From contig NC_066608.1 of NCBI RefSeq assembly GCF_905475345.1, positions 558,001 to 622,000 of the forward strand: a DNA stretch of 64,000 nucleotides, in the 5' to 3' direction. The DNA comes from Vespula vulgaris (Eukaryota; Arthropoda; Insecta; Hymenoptera; Vespidae). The notes under the pieces were generated by a model. The model was not told where the DNA came from and ran no database searches. It saw only the letters and a program-made list of their open reading frames with translations. The translations under genes and the position numbers were made by a program. Shown in pieces: positions 34,962 to 46,858 of the stretch; the first letter of the stretch is position 1, and every line of letters begins with the position of its first letter.

Positions 34962-35052
34962 TAACCGGCTTGTCCTGTCCTTTTCTGTCTCTCTTGGTCG
35001 ATGTCCCTCACTCTCGCAGGTAACCGGCTTCTCTTGTCTTCTTCTATCTCTC
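34962..35052 (+). repeat. 32-nt imperfect direct duplication
   Basis: taaccggctt followed by a pyrimidine-rich stretch occurs at 34962-34993 and again at 35021-35052, with about six mismatches in 32 nt and a period of 59. Confidence 0.7.
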
Positions 35053-35185
35053 GCGACTCAACCGAATCCTTCTCCTTGGTGTATATATATATATATATCT
35101 CCCTCTCTCTTTTTATCCTGTTCTTTCATATTTCACAAGAACTACACTCTATAACTCCGTTGAACGGCCACTAGCATGCGACTTT

Positions 35186-35209
35186 ATCGGCGACCTGTCA
35201 GTCGCCGAT
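35186..35209. repeat. GC-rich hairpin
   Basis: Perfect 9-bp stem atcggcgac / gtcgccgat with a 6-nt loop. It is followed at 35231-35243 by a second short palindrome (gatctc-a-gagatc). Possibly promoter DNA of the clavesin-like gene 1.2 kb downstream. Confidence 0.6.
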
Positions 35210-36462
35210 CGAGCTTACCTTTGCGCGTTCGATCTCAGAGATCCTTTCTGCGATCTCCCTTCTTTCTTGTTTTATTTTGCTTTATCGATTATCCTTGAGT
35301 TTTATATAATCTTTTGAGAAGAGGAAAGTGAAAGAGAGAAAGGGTTCTGAGGTACGAATCAATAATCAGCCTCAAAGTATTTAGTGAGTTTTATGAACGA
35401 TCAAGCTGACCTTGGTGCGTGTCTAGATTTCTATGATTTATGCGATTCAACTTTGGATCGATATTTTTGTTCGATCAAATATATACACATCGAAATGCAA
35501 ATAATTAATATATTATAAATTATGATTCGGCTAATTTTCTTTTTTTTTATTACGAGTGTGATTTATGGGTTTTAACAAAATTTATGATCCTGTAACTTTG
35601 TAATTGTTGAAAAGAAAAAAATTTTGTCGTGGAAATGACACGGACAATGTCGTAAGATCTTGCGCTCGATCACGAAACGTTCGTGTGTATACGGATGTTG
35701 TAATCGACAGACTAGAAAAGACTTTCGATGATCGTAATTGATTAAGGAGTTGTCTATCGAAAGGAGTTTTCGATGTCGAGGTGATTCGCCTTCTTTGGCG
35801 ATGACTCATTCTTAGAAAGCTGGAAGAGCAGTGGTCGCTAATCCACTTCGATCGATCCATCGATCCTGTATCCTTCGAATAAGACTCTTTTTTAATCGAT
35901 AAATCCTTAAGATCGTCGTCCTTGGACCGTACGAATCGTCGTAAATTTTGTATCTTTGAACGAAGAAACGTGATGTATTCTTTCTTTGAGTCGTCAGTAC
36001 TCTTCTTTTATTTAATCGAGATAGGAATAAAACACAGTCATGACTAATTAGTTAATGATCTCTTTAGGTTCCTTGTATTTCATAGCTTTACTCGAAGATC
36101 CTACGAATGCGGTCTCCTTCTTTTCGCGTTCGTAAAGAAACATATGAAATGATAAATGTCGATTTATCATAGTTTATTTGCTTATGGGCGCGTCTATAGA
36201 CATTGATCTTTCGTGTCAAGATTTACCAAGAATCTTTTATAAAACATACTCGGTTAGCAAAGAGTGTCACGATCAGCTTCGGACAGCGTAATTCGATCGG
36301 TAGACTCGAAGTTCGTATTACGAGTATCGCGATAGCTCGAGAAGCAGGACGTAGTAAACGAGTGATATTGCAAAAGGTGAGCGTGTAAGAATAGGATCAA
36401 TTTTATTTTTAAGATTTTCCTCGTCTTTCATCGAAGAAAAGAGGAATTAAAGGATTGCCAAG

Positions 36463-38725
36463 ATGTCGGAGTATTGCGAATATATGTGGGATCCGAGTGG
36501 TCACACAAGCACGGCACTCTCTCGGAGCATTTACCAAGAAGATGCGAGGTTGGACAAGCGAGACAAAAAGCTGGCCATTAAATCGGTCCGTGCGATTCTT
36601 CGAGAGATGCCGGATGTGGGTAAGACGATTTTTATATCCCTCTGCTCTCTTCGATTTCACACGCACACACACAGATACACACACATATATATACAATCGA
36701 TATGTTTTGTAAGAGGAGTCGATAGTTGGCTTGAAAAGCCTCGAATTTCCGGTGAAGTTTCGTTCGTGCCTTCCTGCCCGATATAATTCCGCGTCCGTAT
36801 TCAAACTGCTTCCCGTTTCGCCTTGAGCATAACAATGACCCCGTCCCTTTTTAATTTTTTTTTTCCTCTTTATATACGTACGTATATATGTATGTATCTC
36901 TACCATCATTATTGGCTTGTCCTAGACTTGAAACATTGCACGGACGAATATATTACGCGCTTCCTGCTCGCACGGAAGTATCGAGCCGAGCAAGCAGCTG
37001 CTCTGATAGCCGCTTATCAAGCTCAGATAGCTCATCGACAGGATATTTTCGGTAATCTCACTGCTCGTGATCCTGCATTGCAACGAGCCTTACGTGCTGG
37101 TATACCCGGTGTTTTACCTGCTCGCGACAGGTAAGATCGAGATCCAAATTGATCCGATTCGTTACGATCCATCGTTTAACACGTTGAATGCCGAGGTCGT
37201 TTCATTGAAAGAAAAAAGAAAAAAAGAAAGAAAAAGAAAATTGAGACTTATTGTGACGCTTGAACACACTTGAAAAATTAATAAAATGAAGTCTACCGTG
37301 ATAATCACGACGAGTTTATCGACTTGTAAAAAATATGTGCGGCATTAAACGCGTTGAACGATAAAATGCATAAGAAAATGTTGATCTAACGAGATAATGT
37401 CTCTTTTTCAGGAAAGGCAGGTGCGTTTTGGTAATCTTGGCTTCACAATGGGATCCAATTGCGGTGCCAGCGTTATCGGTTCAACGAGCTATTTTTTTAG
37501 TCCTCGAAATTCTAATTCAAGATCCAAGAAACCAGGTTCGCTTTCTAAGAAAGAAGTTTCGATTAAAACGTCGTTACATCCCTATGTAACTTACCCGGAA
37601 GTTTCAAGTACACTTAGCTTTTATTTGATCCTTGCAGCAATCCGGTTTCGTAGCTGTGGTCGATTGGAGTGGATTTTCTCTGCGGCAAGGCGGTGCATTG
37701 GGTGCAGCAGCTCTTCGAAACTTGATAGCTGCGCTTCGTGGTCGATTTCCGGCCAGATTCAAGGCTATACACTTCCTTTCGGCGCCTTTATACGTTCAAG
37801 CTACTTTAGCTCTTGTCAAACCTTTCCTGGATGAAAAAACTCGTAATAAGGTGAGTTAGAGAGAATAACTTCCTGAAACATCGTTTCTTTTAAATGATAT
37901 CTGTCGAAATGCTTAATGGTGTGCGCGAGCGATGTCACAAGTTAAATTTAGTAGTCAAAAAAAAAGACTTTCCAAATGCTTCCTACGACGAATATATCAT
38001 TGTTATTTTAGATTTATTTGCATGGAAATAATCTTAGTACTCTCCACGAACATCTCCCAACGGATATATTACCTGCGGAATTAGGGGGCACAGGGCCATC
38101 CTTTAATCCTGGCCTCTGGGCCGAGCCAGTCATTCATTCGGCAATGAAGGAAGCTGAACTGGCAGCTTTGAAAAAGGAAAAGGAGCAATTACAAGATGAA
38201 AGAAACGAGAATGCTTCTGAAAGACTGACAAACTTTGCCGACGACGACAAAGTCGTGGAATCAAAGAACGTTGAAAATTACAAAAGAAGCGAACCAGCTT
38301 TCGAGGAACACAAACACGAGAGAGAAAGTTTCAAGAGCTTTGGTAAATCCTATCGAAATAACGGAGATGGGAAAAGCGTGGAGCTAAGTTTGATCAGAAC
38401 TACGACTTCTTCCGATTCAAAAAACGCGAACAAAGTAGAAGAACAGAAAGATAGAACTCGTCTGATAGAAGTTGCTGAAAGTAATAACGGTAACGAAGCT
38501 AAAACCAATGGGTTGGACAACAGAATGGATCATTTAAGAGAAGTCGATGACTTGGCGCTACTCGAGTTACAATCCGAGACGAATTCCAACGAATTTGAAA
38601 TGATTTCTAGTAGGCCTGACAGTGAGGATAGCAAGGACAATTCGTTAGAAAATAGATCGGAAAAGGTACTCATTAGAACTGGAAAAAGTCATACGCCAAC
38701 GGAGGAAATGAATCTCATTACGTAA
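36463..38725 (+). CDS. Clavesin / alpha-tocopherol-transfer-like CRAL-TRIO protein
   Basis: Sec14-type lipid-binding protein; clavesins bind phosphatidylinositol 3,5-bisphosphate on endosomes. Exons: 36463-36619, 36926-37130, 37412-37535, 37638-37850, 38012-38725 (1413 nt, 470 aa). The N-terminal CRAL-TRIO helix domain covers about residues 35-95 (LKHCTDEYITRFLLARKYRA). The lipid-binding domain covers about 115-275: GRCVLVILASQWDP, SGFVAVVDWSGFSL, FPARFKAIHFLSAPLYV, LHGNNLSTLHEHLPTDILP, then the GG ending ELGGTGPSFNPGLWAE. A hydrophilic tail of nearly 200 residues, rich in Lys/Glu/Ser/Asn and without recognised domains, follows; vertebrate clavesins have a much shorter one. Convergent with FAAH2. 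The CRAL-TRIO assignment is firm; clavesin versus another TTPA-like member is likely but open. Confidence 0.88.
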
Positions 38726-40542
38726 AAGTGATCTCTTTATGTCGATACTAAATATTTCCTCGAAGTATGCGATAACGATTCTAGATAAATATTATACAAT
38801 TAGTTTTGTATGTAAGGTTTTTAAGTGACACGCGGTATAGTTGGAAAGAAATAACATTGAGTACATTTGTCGATACTTTGACGATACAGTTGTTAATGAA
38901 CTTCTGTGATGATTTTTTTTTTTTGTTTTTTAATGCATTACACGTACTTATATATTCTCTGACAGATGATCCTTGTTTTTGTGTGGACCAGTATAATACC
39001 GTAGCTTCCTAAAATATAATTTTTACGTTAGAAAAGAAATAATGGAAATTTGTTAAAAATAATTATAGAGAAAATATTTACTCGTACGACAAGGACTGAT
39101 ATATACATATATGCTTTTATGTATGCTTGTATGAGGCTACGTTCCACAAATTAATAGCCAAATTGAAGCTGATACCGTATTTATGAAGTTCCTTTATTGT
39201 ATTAATAAAAACAGTGTTTTTTTTTTATTGTCTATTTAAACTGCTTTAAATTTAGGTCAGATACATAGATCCATGCGTTTAAATATTTTTAAATATATTA
39301 TCTATTTCGTACGGACGTATGGTAAGCTCTTTCCAAAATTATTAAAAATTATACGAGATACGTCAAGGCATTTTCCAGAAATTGTATTCGTTGTACTTGT
39401 AAATATGTAATAAATTATTTATTCCACGAACTCTCGATCGCAGAACTTCAAATACTTCATGTATTTATTAAGAATGTATAATCTTAAAAGCACGAACAAC
39501 TCCATTTAAAAAATGTATTTGTGATGATAAAAATGAAAATATATTTTCGAACAAAAGAAATGTTTGTTTCCTTTTTACTTTTTACAATACAATTTCCTAC
39601 GAAATAACCTAGCCTAACAGGAAATGATAATCGGAGATCTTTTGATGGAATAATAGAGTAAAAATTTATTATTTATGGTACAATAAAATATATTTATATA
39701 TACGACGTATTAACATCAATAGATGATTTAAATAACACTGGGCTTATACCACATTACATTACCAAAAAGCACCCTCTCCTACTAAATGATTTCGATATCA
39801 CATCCTTTCGTGTATGAAAATAGAAAAGTTTACACAAAGGTCTAAGAGGTAAACAAAGAAAGAAAAAAAAAAGAAAGAAAGAAAAAAAGAAAAAAGGGCG
39901 AAACTGCAGTCCAACATGTGATGGGTAATATTCTATTTATATACAAATATATCTCTCGTACGTTTTTGTTAATAATAGTTCCTGTATGCGAACGCATTAT
40001 TATATAGAAAGACTTCCAAAGTATAAATTTACAAATGCTTAGTCGTAAAGATTTAGTTGCTCGATCAGAGGTAGTTTTATATCTGCGCTTATAAATCATA
40101 TACTCTGTAGACATTATTTATTAAAATAAATCCTTTAACAACGCGAATAACTTAATGAATTATTACGAATTATAACGAATCATCCGTTCAAACTTCTTAA
40201 CTCGAAATAATAATAATAATAATAATAATGATAATAATGATAATAATAATAACGATAATAATAATGATAATAATAATAATAATAATGTTTATACAAGATA
40301 TATTACCATTACCGTTTATAAAAAAAATACAAAAAGAGAAGAAAGAAATTCATTCCCGACATCGAACACGTCCAACATGAAAATAACGTTAATTTTTACC
40401 TTTCTTCTAGCGATTTTAATGCACAGATAAATCTTTCCTTGCAAAGATTTGAGAATCGTTCAAGAGTTGAGAAAGGCAGGATTTGGTATGTTAATGCATT
40501 TCAATGCATTTTGAATTATTATTGTCTAGAATAGCCATACTT
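38726..40542. other. Convergent 3' region of the clavesin-like gene and FAAH2
   Basis: AT-rich, noncoding. AATAAA-like signals occur on both strands, for example ttaataaaaa near 39200. It ends in the trinucleotide tract at 40204-40289. Confidence 0.5.
40204..40289. repeat. (AAT)n microsatellite with GAT/AAC interruptions
   Basis: About 86 nt of aat/ata units broken by single gat and aac triplets, so it is old and no longer pure. It lies in the presumed FAAH2 3' UTR. Confidence 0.85.
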
Positions 40543-43171
40543 TTAAGCTACGATAAGCGGAGGAACCCAGCCTCCAAATCCTTTTTCAATTTCCTCGGCA
40601 ACGGCAAGCGTCAAACGATCTTGATTTAAACCACCGATAACCTACGAACGGATATCATTAATTAACGCTTGATACCTTGTGGCAAGATTTTAAAGAAAAA
40701 ATAAAACAAATGCGATGCCGTGCCTGTATGCCTATAGGAAGTCCTTGCTTATTTAATCCTAATGGACATGCTGTAGCCGGCAAGCCCAAAACATTGATAA
40801 TTGCGGTGTACGAAAAGTTAAATGCTTTTATAAGCGGCTCGTGATGCAACGGAGCTGCCGTGGGATGAGTTGGATACAAGAAAATACCGTCTTCCCCCAA
40901 AATATCCTGAAAATATGTGAAATTCAGTAGAACTGTAAATACAGGTATAATCGATCGTGTATATTATTTGAAGATCTATATGGATTTTGAGGTGCATGCG
41001 TCGGTTCTAAGTCGAAACGTCACTTTGTCACAATTAAAACGTAATTTCGAAGAATGTTGCTAATACGATGTCTCGTATCTATTTGCATGCAGAAGGTAAA
41101 ATGATATTGTACTACTTATAAAAGAAGCACGCAATACCATAGAAATATTGCTTTTTCCACGTCAGATTTACGTTGGATTCGTGAGGAAATAAAAATCATG
41201 TCCATTAACAAACATACGATCCATGATTCTATGGCAAGAACAAATCATATCTGGCTATTTCTTGCAAATACATTGCAAAACAGCCGAGAGAAGTCCGATC
41301 CTAACAAGTTATAGGCGTGGATTCGTTATACGTAGAAATGTAGACACAGAATAGATTTTTCTCGATTCCTATGTGATTTTTAAAGACACCATTAACAACG
41401 TCTATATACCCTACCTTGAATTCTTGGTAAAGGTCTTTACTTTCTTGTATAAGTTTTGTGTATTGCTCACTCCCATGTTTTATACCAAACCTCTCAAATG
41501 TTGCAGTTAGAAGAGCAATTAATGTATGATTACTTAGGAACATTAACCACTTAACAAATTCCCATAAAATATTTATATTTCCATTCCTGTTGGATAATTC
41601 GTACGAAAAATCTTTGTTATCTTTAGACGTCATATTTGCTAACCATAGAGCAATGCTTTTTTTAAATTTTCGTACGTGTATTTTCGTAGCTTTTATTTTA
41701 TATGCTTTTTCAAAGTGAAGCACGACTTTTCTCATAGCGCATTTTATTTCTTGATCTACAGGGGACACAAAGTATTGTCCTCCGTCGTCCTCCATGTAAT
41801 AAAACTGAATAAAGGAGTACGATTATAGTTGTTGGTCGAAAACGATCATGTATATATTCTATTTACCTGGATCTTCGAAATGTCGACTTTATCATCTAAA
41901 TTCAATATCTCTGCGTTCTTATCGGCGAGTACTTTGAGAACAGGTCTCATATCCTGTGCGTGTCTACACATAGGACCTATTGCAAGCAATTGATTTTGAT
42001 CATCGCTGTGGGCACTTGGATATTGACCGTCGTTTGAGACAATACCTAAATTTAGATTCGACGATTAATCTAATGCTAAAATAAAGCGGTTGGTAGTAGG
42101 CATCAATGATTTTTGTTATAATATAAACCTTTGGAAGGTTTATGACCAAAAATTCCATTGAAAAAGCATGGCATGCGAATAGAGCCACCGATATCAGATC
42201 CTATTCCTAATGGCGAACCAGCTGCTGCTTGTATGCAGCCCTCACCCCCGGAAGAACCACCTACTATATGTCTAAAAAATAATAACAAAAAATTCAAATA
42301 AAACTAGAATAGCGAACGTGATGACTGGAACGCGCTGTGCAAAAATGTATGATAATTAACATTCCAACCTTAAACCAATACGGTGTCACAGATGTAACGA
42401 ATTACCTTGTGTTGTACGGATTCCTGGTGGTACCGTACAAACGGTTATGTGCTTCCCACCACATTGCAAGTTCCGAAACATTGGTCGAGGCCAACGGTAT
42501 AGCTCCTGCCGCTCTCATCAGTCTTATCACTTCTGCATCTTTCTCGGAGACATAATCTTTACGGAGGATCAAACCAGCCGTTTGCTTCATATTAGCAACA
42601 GCGATACAATCCTATAGAATAGTAATAAATACGTATCGCTGTCAAGTAGTACCGCGTAGATAAGAAATAGATTTTACCTTGGTCGTAAAGGGAACACCAA
42701 GGAAAGGTTTTTCTTTGGCAAGTACTTGTACGGATGGTGCATTGGGAGATTTCAACATTTCATCGCATTTCTTAGCTTCCTTGAGCGCTTCCTCGAAGCG
42801 TTCCTCTACTACGCAATTTAATATTGGCTGAATTTCTTTTATTCTGTCGATGTACGACCTCACTACTTCTTCGGAAGATAACTACAAAAAATCATACGGA
42901 TGAATGACGCAGAATTTGAACAAATAATATTAGATACACGTGTATTAGATACTGGTGAATATACTTGTTTATTCCTAATTTTAAAAGCTAATGTGGTCGC
43001 ATTGTGTAAAAGTGTCAAATCCTTTATCGGTGGTTGAGATTCTGCAGGGCCACCGATATAAGCTGCTAACGTGAATATACCCCTAGCAATGAACTCGATG
43101 AAACGGTGGATTAAACTTAATATTTGTCTTCCTGAACTCATTTTCTTTTGATTTTTATGCTTGGTCGTCAT
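40543..43171 (-). CDS. FAAH2: Fatty-acid amide hydrolase 2-like amidase
   Basis: Amidase-signature serine hydrolase; the family splits fatty-acid amides such as anandamide and oleamide. Exons: 42965-43171, 42678-42881, 42406-42611, 42129-42271, 41867-42045, 41415-41804, 40724-40906, 40543-40641 (1611 nt, 536 aa; human FAAH2 532). A hydrophobic N-terminal stretch (FIEFIARGIFTLAAYIGG) may anchor it in the membrane. Ser-Ser-Lys triad: Lys137 in GVPFTTKDC, Ser212/213 in GGSSGGEG, nucleophile Ser236 in GSDIGGSIRMP. The C-terminal lid and pocket region ends with GLPIGIQVIGGLNQDRLTLA. Start: ATG 43169-43171 or the in-frame ATG at 43139-43141 (10 residues shorter). The last intron begins with GC instead of GT (40723-40722). 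Confident in identity. Confidence 0.94.
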
Positions 43172-44539
43172 CTGCGGAAACGAATGATAATATTATTACG
43201 TAATCTTTATAACGAAATCTTCTTTATTACGACTATGCGTCGTCAGTTTTTTACCTTTCGTATATTTATATCTAAAAGGAAACAAAATAAATTATACGCG
43301 TCTTTTACGCTCGAGAGAGCTATTAAACGATTAAATATTACGCGACGTCGCGTTTATTATAACACATTCCTTTTAATACTATAGTTCATTTGATTTCCAC
43401 ACTTACGCGATATCTGATAGACTAGAGAAAAAGAAAAGGAAAGAAAATACTCTTACGTTCGATTAAAAAAGCACATATTGGACATCATTGTTGATTCAAT
43501 CGACTAAATTAAATCTAATCCGTCGGGTTTATCGTAATCGAGCTTAGTACAAGAACGAGCAGGCGGGAATTGTTTCCAAACGAGACAAAATTGATGGCAA
43601 AAGGATGACTCTGAAGTCGCTTAATAAAAACAAAACTTGAGAAGATTGGATGAATTTATATAAATTGATCTAAAAAAGATCATTATATTAGCAGAAGAGT
43701 TAATCGGTTGACTTTGCCTTGGAAATTGAGTAACATCGCGCTGTTGTCATCGACTTTTATCGTTTCATGTTAAACGATAAAGAAAGAAAAACGTAGATAG
43801 TGATAGTGAGAGGAAGGGAGAGCGAAAAAAAAATATGGAAAAAACAAAAAATATCAAGCGTTGCAAACGGTAACTATCTTTATTTTATTCAACGAACATG
43901 TTCTTCCTCATTCTTTTCCTGGACTCGTACTATTATTACACAATGTCATATAAGATAGTTGGAAAAAAAAATACCATTTACAAAGTCTAGGAGGAGGGAG
44001 ATGAAGAAAAAGAGGGGGAACCGGCAACGACTGTTGTCCGAAAAAGGATGGAATTGCAAGGTCGTTCGACCGATACCATGTGAGTTTGACAGTCGCACAG
44101 CTATTTTTCCTTCCACTCTTCTACAACACGATAAGATTTACGAGTCGAGGTTAAAAGACATGTGTTGTTGGAAAAACGTCGATAATATCGTCGACTATGA
44201 AAACGCCATTTACGAACGACGGCTTTGTCCTCGATTCGATTAAGGTATTCTCGTAATACTTGAAACGTCTTTCCGTTGTTCCGAAGACTAAAAACTGCCG
44301 ATTCGCAGAAAGAGAAAAGAAAGACAGAGACAGACAGAGAGAGACAGAGAGAGAAAGAGAGAAGAAAAAAGAGAAAAAGATTGTAATAGGTAAAGGATAA
44401 AAAAGATGGGAATAGGATTAAAAAAAAAGCGAAACGTCTAAAAATTACATACTTACGAACGTTGTAAAAAATTGTTCGCCTTTTCTCTTCTCTTTCTCGT
44501 GAAAATTCGAGAACGATCAACGGGAAGTTCAAAATAGAG

Positions 44540-44587
44540 AGCGAGAGAGAGAGAGAGAGAGAGAGGAGAAAGAGAGAGAGAGAGAGA
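44540..44587. repeat. (GA)n microsatellite
   Basis: Nearly pure ga dinucleotides with two short interruptions. Confidence 0.85.
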
Positions 44588-45044
44588 AATAGCTAGACAG
44601 ATAGACTGGTTCTCGCTTGCTGACCGAACGTATCGGTAAAGAGAAAATCTGACGCGCACTATCAAGAGGACCCCTCGTAAATCGTCACTCTATGTGAAAT
44701 GACGATGGGGAAGACGACTGGCAACGAACGAGTGATTTAAAAGCGGTCACGAGTCATTAACGAAACGTCACTTCTGCATCGCTCTCTCTAACGCTTCCTT
44801 CACTTTTCTCTCTCTCTCTGTCTCTCTCCCTTTCTCTCTCTAATTTTCGTTCACTTCACATGAACATCCTCTTTCTTTTGTTTTCATTCCTTTGCTATCG
44901 CAATTTACAGAAAGATCGTAGGTTAAAAATAGTAATTTTCCTGTGAATTGGCGTATTCGGTTAAAAGTGACTATCACTAAACTCACAGCTTTCTAACATT
45001 TCTTTTACTTTTCTCCGACCGGCGAGTAGCATTGTCGCGGAAGA

Positions 45045-45140
45045 GACAGGAGGGAGAAGAGAGGAGGAGGGAGGAGGGAGGAGGGAAGAGAGAGGAGGGA
45101 GGAAAGAGGGAGGAGAACGGAGGAGGGAGGAAAGATGAAG
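45045..45140. repeat. GGA/GGGA purine tract
   Basis: About 95 nt of almost pure purine on the plus strand, built from gga, gaa and gaggga units. It could form triplex DNA or, with its runs of three G, a weak quadruplex. Confidence 0.75.
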
Positions 45141-46858
45141 AGAGAGAGAAAGAGACACGACCGCGCCTCTCTCCTTCTTTTTCTCTCTCATTCTTTGTTT
45201 CCACGCAAGCGTATAGGTGCGATCTCACAAAGGCGCGAAGTTAGCCGCGGATAACCTCCTTCGATTCTCTCGTCGGCTATGTCGGAATCTAACCTCAAAA
45301 TTACAGTCGATCGTGAACACTTTGCGGCGCCGTTCGTTCGTCGACAGATCAACGTCCCACGTAAAACTCTTCACGTGCGTTTTCGTCGAGTCGTTTATTC
45401 CTTCGACTTTGCTCGTTTGCCCGATTAATCGGCGCACAACGATTTCGTGAATCGTTCGACAATTCCGTACGTGCATCTTTTTTTCTCTCTCGTGCAATGT
45501 CGATATCGCGACGATCAGCTATGATCGATTATGTGCTCACGTCAAATAAAGTTAGAGCGGTTGTCACGCTCTTTGAAATAGCTCGTAATTAAATAGCAAG
45601 GCATAGGGTTAATTTCGTTCTACGTAGACAGATTCCTCGCTTTTATCTCGCGTTCATGACCTTGATAAAAGAGATAAATAGGTGTACGTACATGTGTATA
45701 TATATACGTATATATATATATATGTGTGTAATATTGAGAGAGAGAGAGAAAAAGAGATCGCCAGTAGCGATGCATTTTAAATATCCGCGCCCGCAAAAGG
45801 TGAATGCCTTCTGATCATTCAATAAAGCCAAGCTCAATTTTCTCGATTCAATTCGGTCTATCATGTTTAATGTAACTTGCAAGAGTGTCAAGGCTGTCAA
45901 AGAATAATAGCATTTTCGAAAGTTAGTTTTTTATGGTATGTCGCGGTGAAAGTATTTCAAATACAAAAACGAAAGTCTTTCGCCTTTTTCTATTACGACG
46001 TCGTATACTTTCGAAATTCAACGTGATTAGTTACACAACTATATATACATGTATATATATATCTACTTATCTTCTATCATTATCAATACATCAAGGATAG
46101 TTTCGAATAGATAGATACTCGATGTTGAAAAGATGACATTGGATCCCAACTAATTTTATTTATTATATAAGTAGAGAGTACGATCGTTGCAAAGCCCGTC
46201 AGCGTTTTTATTCTACTTGAAATAAATCGTTTGAAGATGATCACGAACGATGGATTTTCTTTGTTATTTTACTAAATAATAAATCAAATTCGTTATGCGA
46301 TGTTTCCAGTCGATGTATCGATTTGCGAGTACGATATATCCGCTTGGTCGTATCTAAATTTACTGCATCGTAAACAACACAAGGTGGTAGTCGATACACG
46401 GAAAGGATCTTTCTCTTCTCTCGAGAGATTTGTTTCTCGAAAAGAGTATTCTTTCGCAACGAGTTTACGTACATATGTAACGGAGATACGCGTCAAATAA
46501 TACTATGCCGTAATGCACGTACACTCGACCTGCTTTTAAGTTTATTGGCGTAATTCGGTAAAATTAGTCGCGGTTTGAGAGTACCTTCGCGACGATACGA
46601 TGTTGAAACCAATTATAGTAATCTATAGTAATTTCAAAAAAGAAAAAAAGAGAGGAAAGAAAACCTGCTTTATTTTCAGTGAAGATAATTAACGTCTGGG
46701 TAAACAACTATACAAGTTGGACTCGATGAAGGTATCGGTGTGGCTTGATAACCGCGAGGTTGAAGATTAACGATCGAATCGATATTGACATTCGGAATTA
46801 AGAAAGAGAAAAAGAAGAAGAAGAAGAAGAAGAAAATACCTTGTAAAAGCGACAAAAT

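Larger units (their letters stand above)
28166..36462. other. Eight-kilobase gene-free region
   Basis: No homology-supported exon on either strand. Contents seen: two tight hairpins at 31861-31930; (CT)n at 32629-32651 facing (GA)n at 32764-32782; AT-only palindromic DNA around 33004-33085; TA runs near 33957-33976; a (CGAT)n stretch at 34607-34674; a 32-nt duplication at 34962-35052; and a GC hairpin at 35186-35209. The 34.8-35.3 kb part is GC-richer and may be the clavesin promoter and 5' UTR (a gtgagt donor-like site follows gcagaaagctg near 34875). Confidence 0.45.
43172..46858. other. Noncoding region upstream of CYB5R4 and FAAH2
   Basis: Divergent promoter region, 3.7 kb. It has (GA)n at about 44540-44587, CT-rich runs near 44806-44840, a GGA-rich purine tract at 45045-45140 and a CpG-rich patch at 45205-45510 that may be the CYB5R4 promoter and first exon. 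An acceptor (ctgctttattttcag, ends 46679) suggests that the coding exon of CYB5R4 starts at 46680. An (AAG)n run at 46813-46834 is in its 5' UTR. No coding exon was seen. Confidence 0.45.
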
